61,635 nt of DNA from Saprospiraceae bacterium (GTDB taxonomy: Bacteria > Bacteroidota > Bacteroidia > Chitinophagales > Saprospiraceae), in assembly GCA_020628145.1 (NCBI GenBank), contig JAHDFN010000002.1, positions 1-61,635 on the forward strand. The letters run 5' to 3'. The notes beneath the pieces are model-generated. The model ran no database searches. It saw only the letters and a list, made by a program, of their open reading frames with translations, and had not been told where the DNA came from. Position 1 is the first letter of the stretch. Each line of letters opens with the position of its first letter. Positions 9,639-18,914 of the stretch are shown here, in pieces. The translations under genes and the position numbers were made by a program.

Positions 9639-10745
9639 TTATACTTTCCCAGAATTTTCACGATATAGAATATCTGCAATTCTTTCGGCAGCCTTCCCAT
9701 CCCAAAGCGGTGGAATTTCCCCTTGTTTTGATTTACCGTCGAGAATTTCCTCCATTTGTTTTTTAACCGTAATCGGATTCAAGTCCTTCATCAGGAAGTT
9801 GGTTCCCAACTCTACGGTAATGGGTCTTTCTGTCGAATCCCTGAAAGTCATACATGGCACTTGGAGGAAAGTCGTTTCTTCCTGGATTCCTCCCGAATCG
9901 GTAATGATGAGTGCCGCATTATCCATTAAGCGAAGGAATTGCAAATATCCCTGCGGGCCAACGAGAATCAGGTTTTCGATTTGTTCCAGTTCTTGGTATA
10001 ATCCGAATTTTTTCAAATTATTGGATGTCCGGGGATGAATGGCGAAAACGACTTTTTTTCTTTGAGTTGCGTCCTTAACAATACGGATAATATCCTTTAG
10101 ACTTTCTGCATTATCAACATTGGCCGGACGATGCATGGTCATTAGAATATATTCTTTGGGTTTGACCCCCAAATTTTCCAGGACGGAAATACTTTTCGAT
10201 TTTTCACGGAAATAAATCAATGAATCTATCATGACATTTCCAACGAAGAATATTTTTCCATCGTCAACCCCCTCCTTGGCGAGATTCACCAAACCGCTAT
10301 GTTCCGTAATGAATAAATAATTACTAATCGCATCTGTAATAATGCGATTGATTTCTTCGGGCATTTTCCTATCCCCACTTCTCAAACCGGCTTCGACATG
10401 TGCTACGGGATATCCCATCTTCACCCCCGTAATACTACATGCGGCGGTGGCATTCACATCACCTACCACCAAAACGAGATCTGGTTTTTCGTCATTGAGT
10501 ACTTTTTCGAATGCGAGCATGACGTTCGCCTTCTGATATGTGTGTGTACCTCCTCCGATACCGAGGTAAAAATGAGGTTTGGGTAATCCCAATTGATTAA
10601 AAAAGATATCACTCATCTTTTCATCGTAATGCTGTCCAGTATGCAGGATTTTGGATTCTATCCCCGGGTGTGCTTCGAAGGCCCGATGCAAAGGAGCTAT
10701 TTTCATAAAGTTGGGTCTTGCTCCAACGACGGAAAGAATTTTCAT
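9639..10745 (-). CDS. wecB: UDP-N-acetylglucosamine 2-epimerase, non-hydrolysing
   Basis: This 368-residue enzyme interconverts UDP-GlcNAc and UDP-ManNAc in the cytoplasm. It has the family motifs GARPNFMK (8-15), HTGQHYD (35-41), GDVNAT (95-100), HVEAGLRS (116-123) and PEEINR (129-134). This is the non-hydrolysing type, unlike the NeuC-type hydrolysing epimerase at 25655-26812. It could feed a ManNAc-containing repeat, or an L-FucNAc-like route if other enzymes are present. It starts at an ATG 50 bases after the beta-helix lipoprotein gene, and its frame runs directly into the open frame of the heparinase-like gene. Confidence 0.93.
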   Translation of the reverse strand: MKILSVVGARPNFMKIAPLHRAFEAHPGIESKILHTGQHYDEKMSDIFFNQLGLPKPHFYLGIGGGTHTYQKANVMLAFEKVLNDEKPDLVLVVGDVNATAACSITGVKMGYPVAHVEAGLRSGDRKMPEEINRIITDAISNYLFITEHSGLVNLAKEGVDDGKIFFVGNVMIDSLIYFREKSKSISVLENLGVKPKEYILMTMHRPANVDNAESLKDIIRIVKDATQRKKVVFAIHPRTSNNLKKFGLYQELEQIENLILVGPQGYLQFLRLMDNAALIITDSGGIQEETTFLQVPCMTFRDSTERPITVELGTNFLMKDLNPITVKKQMEEILDGKSKQGEIPPLWDGKAAERIADILYRENSGKV

Positions 10746-10795
10746 ACTAATCAGTTTTTGCTTTATTAGATGTTATCACGAAATCAAAAAAGAAT

Positions 10796-12349
10796 TCAGA
10801 TTTTTATTGTAACTTTTTCCTTACCCGTCCATTGCTTGATATAAAAGTGTATTTCTTTTCCTGCTGAAGATTTCCTTTGATTGATCAGATTATTATCTTT
10901 TCCAACAAGAGTCCCTTTGGGTGTAGAACGAAAAAGGGTTACATTTTTCAAATGATTTTTTTGGAAATCGATTTTCGGATTTGCGACAATTTCCAAACCT
11001 ATGTCCGCATCAATTACGGTGTTATTTTTAATTGTAATGTCACTGCCGGACATCAAGGCCACACCATTACCCCTTTCGGAATATTTCCGGATATTATAAA
11101 TCAGGTTGTTTTCTATATTTATATGTTCAATTTTCCTACCCGATCTATGCGAATTAAAAGGTTTCACTTTTACGCCCCGAACGGAATCGAAAATAATATT
11201 ATCCTCAACGGCAAGATTAGCTGCTCCGAAATGAATTAATATGGCATCGCCCACACTTCCACTGGCACCACAATTCAGCTTGGATTCCCTGTATCCCCAA
11301 ATCCGATTATTGGAAATAATATTCCTGTCTTTTTTCAAACCCGTAGAATTACCTCCCTTGACATCAATACCATTTTCCGCACAAGCCAAAACATTTCCAC
11401 CTTCTTTAAAATAGAGGTCGTCGGTAATGTAAATATCATTATTAAAAATAACGGTTCCCTTTATATCCCCAACCTTATCGTAATGCGGTTTCTTTGTACC
11501 CCCCGCCTTGTATTTATAATTCAACTGTATGCCATCGGTGAAATTATAAATTTCGTTGTCGATAATCTTATTCCCTGTAGCTTCCTTGTTGCGATAAGCA
11601 CTAATTGTAATTGCAACATTATCCGAAGATGGCATATAATGTAATTTTTCCCGAATGACACAATTGCTAATCGTATTATAACTACAACTCCTTATCCTGA
11701 TACCATTACCATAATGGATTTTTTCCACAACACATTTGTTCAGTACATTATGGTTGGAATTATTATCAAAAAAATTAGTTCCTCCTCCTTTTTCTCCCGT
11801 AGGGCTTTCCAATGAATTCCCCCGAACCGTCAATCCAAACAAATACCAATACGATGCATCATTGAAATTAAATCCTTCTATCAAAACCTCCTTTGAACGG
11901 TTCCTGGAAAATCGGACAGGATGCCAATCATCATTTTCAAATGGCTCCGGAGTACCATCCCAATAAAGTATTTTTTTTATTTTCCCTGCGGTACCGGAAA
12001 CAGATTTGAAATCGAGCTTACCCCAAGTCCTGTAATCTCCGGGCTTGACTAAAAAAATGTCTTTATTTTTATTTTTATCCAAACATTCTTTCCATGATTT
12101 ATAATTATCGGAAGTGGAAACCACTACAACCCCCTCGGAATTCATCCCGGCAGGAATGCTTATTTTTTCTTTTCCCGCCGACAATCCTCCGGCTAATATC
12201 CTACTTGGATTTTTCTTATATTCAAATCCGATTTCTGTTTTCTCATTTTCCATGCGTGGATTATCATTTAATTCTTGTTTCTTGTCTTTTGAGCAAAAAC
12301 AGGAAACAAACATCAAGGGAATAAATAACAATAAGAATATCTTATCCAT
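10796..12349 (-). CDS. Parallel beta-helix lipoprotein, possible polysaccharide lyase or epimerase
   Basis: This is a 517-residue lipoprotein: a hydrophobic signal ends in the lipobox FVSC, with the modified Cys at residue 17. The mature protein has a linker and then a long run of NTISNCVI / NKIIDNEI / NNRIWG-like turns, the ladder of a right-handed parallel beta-helix as in PL6/chondroitinase B and NosD-like proteins. An early PGDYRTWGKLDF segment resembles the first coil of PL6-like enzymes. The location is probably the periplasm or outer membrane. A plausible role is trimming or modifying the finished polymer. No catalytic residues can be assigned from sequence alone. Confidence 0.75.
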   Translation of the reverse strand: MDKIFLLLFIPLMFVSCFCSKDKKQELNDNPRMENEKTEIGFEYKKNPSRILAGGLSAGKEKISIPAGMNSEGVVVVSTSDNYKSWKECLDKNKNKDIFLVKPGDYRTWGKLDFKSVSGTAGKIKKILYWDGTPEPFENDDWHPVRFSRNRSKEVLIEGFNFNDASYWYLFGLTVRGNSLESPTGEKGGGTNFFDNNSNHNVLNKCVVEKIHYGNGIRIRSCSYNTISNCVIREKLHYMPSSDNVAITISAYRNKEATGNKIIDNEIYNFTDGIQLNYKYKAGGTKKPHYDKVGDIKGTVIFNNDIYITDDLYFKEGGNVLACAENGIDVKGGNSTGLKKDRNIISNNRIWGYRESKLNCGASGSVGDAILIHFGAANLAVEDNIIFDSVRGVKVKPFNSHRSGRKIEHINIENNLIYNIRKYSERGNGVALMSGSDITIKNNTVIDADIGLEIVANPKIDFQKNHLKNVTLFRSTPKGTLVGKDNNLINQRKSSAGKEIHFYIKQWTGKEKVTIKI

Positions 12350-12360
12350 AGATGAATATT

Positions 12361-13476
12361 TTAATCAACCAAACTCAACATTAATGACTTCATATCCAAG
12401 ACAGCACTTTCTACTGAATTATTAAGTAGTGCGGTTTTTCTTGCCTTATTTCCAATTTCAATTCTTTCATTTTCGTTTTCCAGCAAGAACTCAATATTCT
12501 TCCCTAATTCTTTCACATCCCCCGACTGAAATAACAACCCGTTTTCACCGTGTTTTATAATATCAGCAACCGCCCCGATTGATGATGCGACACAAGGCAA
12601 ACCCGAGGCCATTGCTTCCACTAATGAATTGGGATAGCCTTCAAAATATGATGCCAACACAAATACATTGACCGAATTGAGTAATTTTATTTTTTCTTCC
12701 ATCTTGACTTGCCCCAACATGGATACATATGCACCCATTTCTTTTTCAAGAATAAGTTGCTTTACATTTTCCAGTTCGGGCCCTACTCCTCCAACTACAA
12801 GTTGGAATTGCAAATTCCGATTCCTTAATTTTTCAGCAGCCGCAATCAGATCGTATATCCCCTTGTTCCTGTCTATTCTTCCTAAGAATAATATTTGCAA
12901 TATATTTCCTGAAGCTTTTTCTTTTTCCGTAATATCCTCTCCTGTATATCGCTCCACATCTATCCAATTTTCCCGGATATAAAATGAATCTCCATTTTTC
13001 TTCGGAGCCAATGTCTGATAATATTTTTTCCAAAAAAGACTTTGGCAAAGCAATATGTCTGTTTTTTTCACTAGAAGGGAAAGCCATGTTCTAACCATCC
13101 ATTTCCTATCCGCATCTTTCATTATAAAACCTGATCTCGGACAAAGAATTGTTTTTTTACGGAAAAATTTGGCAATTAAAAGCATTATCCCTTTTTCGAA
13201 CAGGCTAAAACTAGAGGCCGTAAATATAAGTGCAACTTCGGCATGGTCTTTCCTGATCTGCTTCACGAATAACGATATCCTTTTAGCGGCTTTACTCAAC
13301 CTAAAAATAAAAGATCCCGGATTATCCAAATCAGCTGCCGTATTTATTGGCAACCAATTCACTTCATTGGCCAGTGAACTTTGAATCAATGATGTACAGG
13401 CAAAAATCTGCCCCCCTCTGACTTCAGATAAAGTTTCTGCGAACCCGCCGACAAATACAACAGATATCTTATTCAA
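12361..13476 (-). CDS. Glycosyltransferase family 4
   Basis: This is a 371-residue GT-B glycosyltransferase. The N-terminal GGFAETLSEVRGGQIFACTSL segment is the usual acceptor-domain opening. The donor domain starts at ILFLGRIDRNKGIYDLIAAAEKL and carries the E-x7-E motif in FEGYPNSLVEAMASGLP. The start is TTG and overlaps the end of the upstream sulfotransferase gene by 8 bases, so the two are translationally linked. The linkage formed and the donor are unknown. Confidence 0.88.
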   Translation of the reverse strand: MNKISVVFVGGFAETLSEVRGGQIFACTSLIQSSLANEVNWLPINTAADLDNPGSFIFRLSKAAKRISLFVKQIRKDHAEVALIFTASSFSLFEKGIMLLIAKFFRKKTILCPRSGFIMKDADRKWMVRTWLSLLVKKTDILLCQSLFWKKYYQTLAPKKNGDSFYIRENWIDVERYTGEDITEKEKASGNILQILFLGRIDRNKGIYDLIAAAEKLRNRNLQFQLVVGGVGPELENVKQLILEKEMGAYVSMLGQVKMEEKIKLLNSVNVFVLASYFEGYPNSLVEAMASGLPCVASSIGAVADIIKHGENGLLFQSGDVKELGKNIEFLLENENERIEIGNKARKTALLNNSVESAVLDMKSLMLSLVD

Positions 13477-14458
13477 AGTCCTTTGTTTCCCTTAGGTATG
13501 TTACCAAATCCAGATCATTTGATTTCTCCAAATCCCTTATCAATTCTTCTTTTTCGTTTTCGGCTTTCCATAATCTATAATATTCAGGATTGGATTTCTT
13601 TTTGGTTGATTCATATTTTTTCAACAAAAATCCCAATAGTGATTTCTGCGACAGCATCCTTTTTGCCCAAGGATAGGATTTTGCTTCTGCTTTGTTTTTT
13701 TTCTTTCCGAAACTGGAATTTCTTATAAATTCCGGAATTGAGTTTTTTTGAATTCCAACTCCTAGATAGGTCGATATTTTTTCTTTTACCTCTTCTGTTG
13801 TTTTCAATAATTCCTCATATGACAAACGAAGACCTTTATAGTTTTCTGCCAACTTAAGTCCTTCACTATTCATATTGGAATATCTTGCGACACCCAACAT
13901 GACTGATATTTTTTTTCCAATCGCACTGCTTCTCTTGCCATAGGAATTGCCACTCATATTCAAATAAGAATTCATATAGCCATCAAACTCCCTTTTGATG
14001 AAAATGAATTTGGGCTTTTCATATCTTTCATCCAGTTTTTGTAAAAACAGATGTAATTCTTCCTTATCGACAAAAAACTGAGGGCACAATTTCGTACACC
14101 AATATCTGCGTCCTTCCTGCTTGGCAAAAGCATCCATTAATTCGAAAAAAAAATCATAGAAGGTATCAAACCGTCGGTTTGCATACTTTGTTTTTTCTCC
14201 TTTGGATAGTATAAAAAAATCACCTTTGGTGTAATTATCGAAAAAGTGTTTGAAATTATCTTCCCGGGACAAATTTCCCCAATATTTTTTATTGGAATAA
14301 ATATTACTCTCCTTGACTCCGTAATGCAATTGATGTTGGGGAATGGAAACAGGAAAATGCCGGGCAAGGGTATTGCCCAACCATGTCGTACCACTTCTTG
14401 CGGCACCAATAATAAAAACAGGCTGGCTACCGATCATATTCGAATTTCCCCGATTCAT
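13469..14458 (-). CDS. Sulfotransferase, PAPS-dependent
   Basis: This 329-residue protein is predicted to move sulfate from PAPS to a sugar hydroxyl or amine. The 5'-phosphosulfate-binding loop is GAARSGTTWL (18-27). The 3'-phosphate-binding segment is FIFIKREFDGYMNSYLNMS, with the Arg and Ser in their usual places. An internal ATG (residue 8) would also give a complete fold. It overlaps the frameshifted Wzy gene by an ATGA. It is one of five sulfotransferases in the window, all served by the cysC/cysD/cysN cluster at the operon head. The acceptor is unknown. Confidence 0.85.
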   Translation of the reverse strand: MNRGNSNMIGSQPVFIIGAARSGTTWLGNTLARHFPVSIPQHQLHYGVKESNIYSNKKYWGNLSREDNFKHFFDNYTKGDFFILSKGEKTKYANRRFDTFYDFFFELMDAFAKQEGRRYWCTKLCPQFFVDKEELHLFLQKLDERYEKPKFIFIKREFDGYMNSYLNMSGNSYGKRSSAIGKKISVMLGVARYSNMNSEGLKLAENYKGLRLSYEELLKTTEEVKEKISTYLGVGIQKNSIPEFIRNSSFGKKKNKAEAKSYPWAKRMLSQKSLLGFLLKKYESTKKKSNPEYYRLWKAENEKEELIRDLEKSNDLDLVTYLRETKDFE

Positions 14459-15799
14459 GTTAATTCATTCTTTCGGTTTTGTAATTCATTTCTAAACCTG
14501 ACGGTAACCAAACCCAACAAGAGCCATATGGTCGGATTAATAATCGTATTTGATGAAAATGAATAAATTCCAATTAAAATCAATATGGATAAATTGAGTC
14601 TATAAACCTCCCGGGTTTCATCGCCCAATATTCGTTTGAAAATAGACCACCCCATTTGGAAAAAATATATCAGGAGTAAAATCAATGGGATAATCCCATA
14701 TTCTACGAGAATCGTCATATACAAACTATGTAACCCCAAGCCGCTATCCCGATCCCTCCACCAACCGGAATATTGTTTCATATAATCCAAGAAATACACA
14801 TCCCTGAACTGTCCTATCCCTACGCCCATAAAAAAGGTTTCCGTTCCCAATCTCCTCCCTCCATATATACAGACGGATTTCATCTTCCCCTTCTTCCTGT
14901 AACCTAGTGATTCTATTCAGCCCTACATTGTTCGTTTCATCCATCCCCAACCGTTCAAAAGGATTTCCTAGGGGAAGGAATAATATGCCAATCATTACTG
15001 CAACGATTTTCAGTTTGGTATTAATGCTTGAAACCAAACCAAAATAAAAAAACAGTATTCCCGCACATAATAATATTCCCGAACGTGACCCTGTTGAAAG
15101 TATGGCGAAAAACTGATGGGCAATCATTACCAAACAAAGCAACACCCTTGGTGAGAAAGGATTGAATTTATATCTGACTATCTGATGAGCCAGATATAAA
15201 ATGGATACATTTATTGCAAATGCGGCGTAATTCGGGTTTTTATAGAACCCTGAAAACCGCCCATACATGCCAAAAACATATGACGGAATGGTGATCGTCA
15301 ATCCTGTAATGACCAGTGCCACAAGTAACACATTAAAAACCGTATAGTATTCCTTTAGGCTGAAATCCATCCGTTTCATATTCAGATAGACCACAAAAGA
15401 AAACAATACCAGTGTATAGTTGTAAATAACGGTATAGGGTCTTCCGTTAAACGTGAGGACGACGAAGGTAACGAGGACACCCCATACATGCATCAGGGTC
15501 AGCATCTGGTCTGCATTATGGGCTATGAATTTTTTCTTCCGCAGCCCTATCAATCCCAAAAAGATGATCCCGAAACCGACTATCCGATATGGTTTGAGTT
15601 TCGAATTGCTATTCAATACATATTCGAAGAAAAACTCAAATGGTACTAGAAATGCATAAACGCATATCAGTACAATTAGGATTTTCCTGATAGGGATGGT
15701 TTTCTCAACGAACTTCAGCCGCCCTAGTCTCCCTAATCTTTCGTTTAAATGTTTGAATAACGGTTTTACCATAAAATGTCTCGGCAGCCTTACTTGCAT
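14455..15799 (-). pseudogene. O-antigen polymerase/ligase-like membrane protein (Wzy), frameshifted
   Basis: Two overlapping frames together make one Wzy/WaaL-like multi-pass protein. The upstream frame (14744-15799) has about ten hydrophobic segments and reaches RLYIWREEIGNGNLF. The downstream frame (14455-14883) resumes with FFMGVGIGQF...HSLYMTILVEYG, the conserved periplasmic loop and last helices. At the T6 run (plus-strand A's at 14830-14835), five T's instead of six would give a continuous NLFMGVGIGQF. So this is either an inactivated or phase-variable polymerase or a homopolymer sequencing error. The start is also uncertain: ATG 15799 or 15772 overlaps the upstream glycosyltransferase by 68-95 bases. 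Confidence 0.82.
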
Positions 15800-16886
15800 T
15801 GGCTACCAGTTCGTTGTGTCTTTGCGGATTACGGCTTATGTTTCCCAGTGCCTTCATCAACAAGGCCTTGTCTTTCTCTTCTACCAATTCTCCACAATTC
15901 CTATTGCGTATGAATTCGGAATAATACGCATTGCCGGGAGACAACACTAAAAGCGGTTTCCCTGAGAGCAATAACGGAATAGTCCGAGTGGGGAAGATGG
16001 TTTCATATTCTACTTCTTCCAACTTCCCTCCGAAGCCATGTGTTACAACGGCGATGTCGTTTTTTTGTAGTGTCGGAAATAAATCATCATCGGGGACGAA
16101 ACCCAGATTGGTTACATTCTTCATATTCAGCCCCTTGCTTTCCAACACAGGTGTAGGGACTTTGGTACAAAGAACGATTTCATATTCATCACTGTCTTTC
16201 AGTGCATCGAATAAAAATCTGGTGGCATCCAAATTGGAATAATTGAAATTTCCGATAAGTACCAATTTCCACTTTTTCTTCTGTTGCCATTCTGTAGGTT
16301 TTACGCCTTCGGGGTATTCATCAAAGGAGTGGGTCAGTGGCACGAATTTATCCCAATTATATTTTTTATTGTAATACCGCCCCATTCCCTCACTCATCAC
16401 GAAGATATGTTCAGATTGATTGAAAACCCTTTCCTGCACTATGCCTGCCCACCAGCGATCTATTCCCCTTCTGTTTTCCATATAGGTATTATGGAAATAA
16501 CTGCTGAAAGGGACATTGGCCCATTTGGACACCCAATACGACCCGAAGAGATAAAAATTATCCGGGAAGGTGCCGACGATGTAATCTATTTTTTCCTTTT
16601 TTACAATATTGTAAAGTTGACGGACAAAAAACGGAAATACCAATAACCACCGAATCAGTTTGAAATATTTATGCCCTCTATTCCTAATATGTATTTCGGT
16701 AGGTAGATAAATGAATTTCACATCGGGTTTCCTATTGAAACGGGTGTCTTCCCCTAGAAAGAAACGGCCTCCTACTACGACTAGCTCCTCCTTGTCGAAC
16801 GAGGCCGCCAGTGATTCCGTAACAAAGGCGGAACCTCCCTTGTAACAAGGAAAAAGAGAGCGGGATGCCAGTAGGATTCTTTTCAA
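15705..16886 (-). CDS. GT-B glycosyltransferase (GT4-like)
   Basis: This is a 393-residue protein of two Rossmann-like halves. The first opens with RILLASRSLFPCYKGGSAFVTESLA. The second begins at KLVLIGNFNYSNLDATRFLFDAL and ends in a FPTRTIPLLLSGKPLLVL nucleotide-binding-type helix, where GT4 proteins carry the E-x7-E motif. It starts with TTG 4 bases after the GT2 gene. The C-terminus overlaps the start of the polymerase gene. Assignment to GT4 is by overall pattern. The donor sugar is unknown. Confidence 0.78.
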   Translation of the reverse strand: MKRILLASRSLFPCYKGGSAFVTESLAASFDKEELVVVGGRFFLGEDTRFNRKPDVKFIYLPTEIHIRNRGHKYFKLIRWLLVFPFFVRQLYNIVKKEKIDYIVGTFPDNFYLFGSYWVSKWANVPFSSYFHNTYMENRRGIDRWWAGIVQERVFNQSEHIFVMSEGMGRYYNKKYNWDKFVPLTHSFDEYPEGVKPTEWQQKKKWKLVLIGNFNYSNLDATRFLFDALKDSDEYEIVLCTKVPTPVLESKGLNMKNVTNLGFVPDDDLFPTLQKNDIAVVTHGFGGKLEEVEYETIFPTRTIPLLLSGKPLLVLSPGNAYYSEFIRNRNCGELVEEKDKALLMKALGNISRNPQRHNELVANASKAAETFYGKTVIQTFKRKIRETRAAEVR

Positions 16887-16889
16887 TAC

Positions 16890-17879
16890 CTAGATATTCA
16901 TTTTTTTGAAAAGACCAAGCAGCAGTCTCTTTAATTCCAATGGAATAATCCTACTTATACTGGCTGATGGAGGACTTGCTTCAAATCCGGCGGAATCATT
17001 TACCTTATCGTTTTTCGCATTGGTTTGCCGGAGTTGTTCTGCTGTCTCCTGTGAATACACATTTCCCAAATGATATACCATTGGTCGAGGCGTGGCCAAC
17101 CTCCAGAATCCCATACCGTCTCCGGGAATATCCAAGAATCTCCTATCTGCCTTATATTTTTTATTGAATAAATATTTGGGTCTTTCCAAAGGGTTATATT
17201 GGAAGACCTCCCTCCTGTAAGTCGCACTGGGATGGGCCGTCGTGATAATGGCCTTCACACCGTTTTTTTCGATATACTTCTGCTTTGCCTTATAATATTT
17301 TTCAGCGTGGGGTGCATCCGATTTTCCGAAAGAACTATAAATCGTCCTGATGTCTTCTTCTTTCAGCACATGCCCTTTTTTTGCTCTGAAAAGGTTATCG
17401 AAATGTGTCGAAAAATTATCCGTATATAACAAATGCGGAGTAGGCAAATTGGAAACAGTTCCTGCTTTTGGAAATGTATTAAAAATATCCATTGTTTCCT
17501 TCAACCAACCTTTGTAGTAAAAGATATCCGCATCGGATACGGTAATAAAATCTTCGTGGCAGCCACGGGTAACGGAAAGGACGGATTCCAGTTTTCCCCG
17601 GTTCTCACTACATAGGAGAAATCGATCCACTTTTCCTTCGTCCACATATTTTTGGATTATCTCCAATGCCTCCCGGCAACAACCATTGGAGATGAGTGTC
17701 ACATTCGTCTTATCCAAATCGATTGTTTGAAAGAGGGAATCCAAAGACACCGCCAATATTTTGGTCAAGTCTTTATAGTATCCTTCTTGGTTGGGAATAT
17801 AAATGGGAATCACAATTCTGTGGTTCTTATATTCCAATGGTTCTGCGTTATATTTTAACGGATTTTGACCTTTTCTCAT
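16890..17879 (-). CDS. Glycosyltransferase family 2-like (GT-A fold)
   Basis: This is a 329-residue GT-A enzyme. HRIVIPIYIPN (20-30) and TLISNGCCREAL (61-72) form the nucleotide-binding strands, and VSDADIFYYKGW places the metal-binding D116-x-D118. It lacks transmembrane segments, so it acts at the inner face of the membrane as one of the repeat-unit transferases. It is packed 4 bases from the sulfotransferase gene upstream and 4 bases from the GT4-like gene downstream. Specificity cannot be read from the sequence. Confidence 0.82.
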   Translation of the reverse strand: MRKGQNPLKYNAEPLEYKNHRIVIPIYIPNQEGYYKDLTKILAVSLDSLFQTIDLDKTNVTLISNGCCREALEIIQKYVDEGKVDRFLLCSENRGKLESVLSVTRGCHEDFITVSDADIFYYKGWLKETMDIFNTFPKAGTVSNLPTPHLLYTDNFSTHFDNLFRAKKGHVLKEEDIRTIYSSFGKSDAPHAEKYYKAKQKYIEKNGVKAIITTAHPSATYRREVFQYNPLERPKYLFNKKYKADRRFLDIPGDGMGFWRLATPRPMVYHLGNVYSQETAEQLRQTNAKNDKVNDSAGFEASPPSASISRIIPLELKRLLLGLFKKMNI

Positions 17880-17882
17880 AAA

Positions 17883-18914
17883 TCACCAATTCTCTGAGTT
17901 TACATATCCGAGTTCTACCAATAAGTTTCCTGAAAGTTTCTTGAATAATTTCTTATCTGCATCGTTAAAATGATGTTCCCAATCGCCGATACTACCCTTT
18001 CGGAAAAAACCCTTGTCATCCTTGGCCTTGAGTTTTTTAAAATCCGTGGCTTGCAGCATTCCTCCGATTTGTTTTTCGGTTTTATCCACTTCTAGAAAAT
18101 CAAGAATTTTAATAATTTCCTTTTCCGGATCTTTTTTTAGGTTTTCATATTTCACAATCAGGCTCTGATTGGGTTTCTTTTTTTTCCATTCAAGGATGTA
18201 TTGGGTAATATACTTCCAATCCAATGTGAATTTGGTCAGACAGGTTTCGTTGAATAATTTACCTGCTGTTTCATGAGAATTATAAAATGACTCTTTTAGG
18301 AAAGGGGTCTTTTTATTTAAATGAAAAAAAACCTTTCGGATAAAACCGGAGGAATTGAGCCAATATAATAACTTATTTTTTTCATCTCCATGATAATAAG
18401 CACCGACTCGATACATGTGGAATCTTTTCGACACACAAACATCCCGTCCATCCCGAACTATATTAATAACCTTACCTTCCGGAAATGTCCTAAAGAAAAG
18501 ATCCAAATCGGTATAGCTTTTTGTACCATACCATTTCCTATCCGGTTCATCTATTAGAAATTCTTTGGAATATCCCCTCATCGTGGATATCATCAACTCT
18601 TCATTCCCCTGCCCTAACCCCCTTAGGTGTTTTAAAATACCATTGAAATAATTAAGCTGGTCAAAGTATTTTCTTTCCTTTTCTTCATTTTCAAAAACTC
18701 CTCCGAACGGTGACCTCCCTGCATTAAATACCACCTTGGTTTTATGGAAATACTTCCTACTTCTTTCCAAATGCAAAATGGGCAATTGAAAATGACATCT
18801 TATTTCGGAATGGCTATCCAACAATTTCTGTAACCAGGTCGTCCCCGACTTAGAAGGTCCGAATACCACAAAGAAGTTATTATTCTGCACTGACGACAAT
18901 CTTTTTAATTTCAT
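17883..18914 (-). CDS. Sulfotransferase, PAPS-dependent
   Basis: This is a 343-residue sulfotransferase. The phosphosulfate-binding loop FGPSKSGTTWLQKLL is at residues 18-32. The 3'-phosphate-binding segment is GKVINIVRDGRDVCVSKRFH, and a C-terminal FFRKGSIGDWEHHF matches the KGxxGDWxxxF signature of the Sulfotransfer_1 family that closes over the cofactor. All three PAPS-binding elements are intact, so it is probably active. The start overlaps the upstream WbsX-like gene by 35 bases. Its target is presumably a sugar in the polymer made by assembly block 2. Confidence 0.9.
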   Translation of the reverse strand: MKLKRLSSVQNNNFFVVFGPSKSGTTWLQKLLDSHSEIRCHFQLPILHLERSRKYFHKTKVVFNAGRSPFGGVFENEEKERKYFDQLNYFNGILKHLRGLGQGNEELMISTMRGYSKEFLIDEPDRKWYGTKSYTDLDLFFRTFPEGKVINIVRDGRDVCVSKRFHMYRVGAYYHGDEKNKLLYWLNSSGFIRKVFFHLNKKTPFLKESFYNSHETAGKLFNETCLTKFTLDWKYITQYILEWKKKKPNQSLIVKYENLKKDPEKEIIKILDFLEVDKTEKQIGGMLQATDFKKLKAKDDKGFFRKGSIGDWEHHFNDADKKLFKKLSGNLLVELGYVNSENW

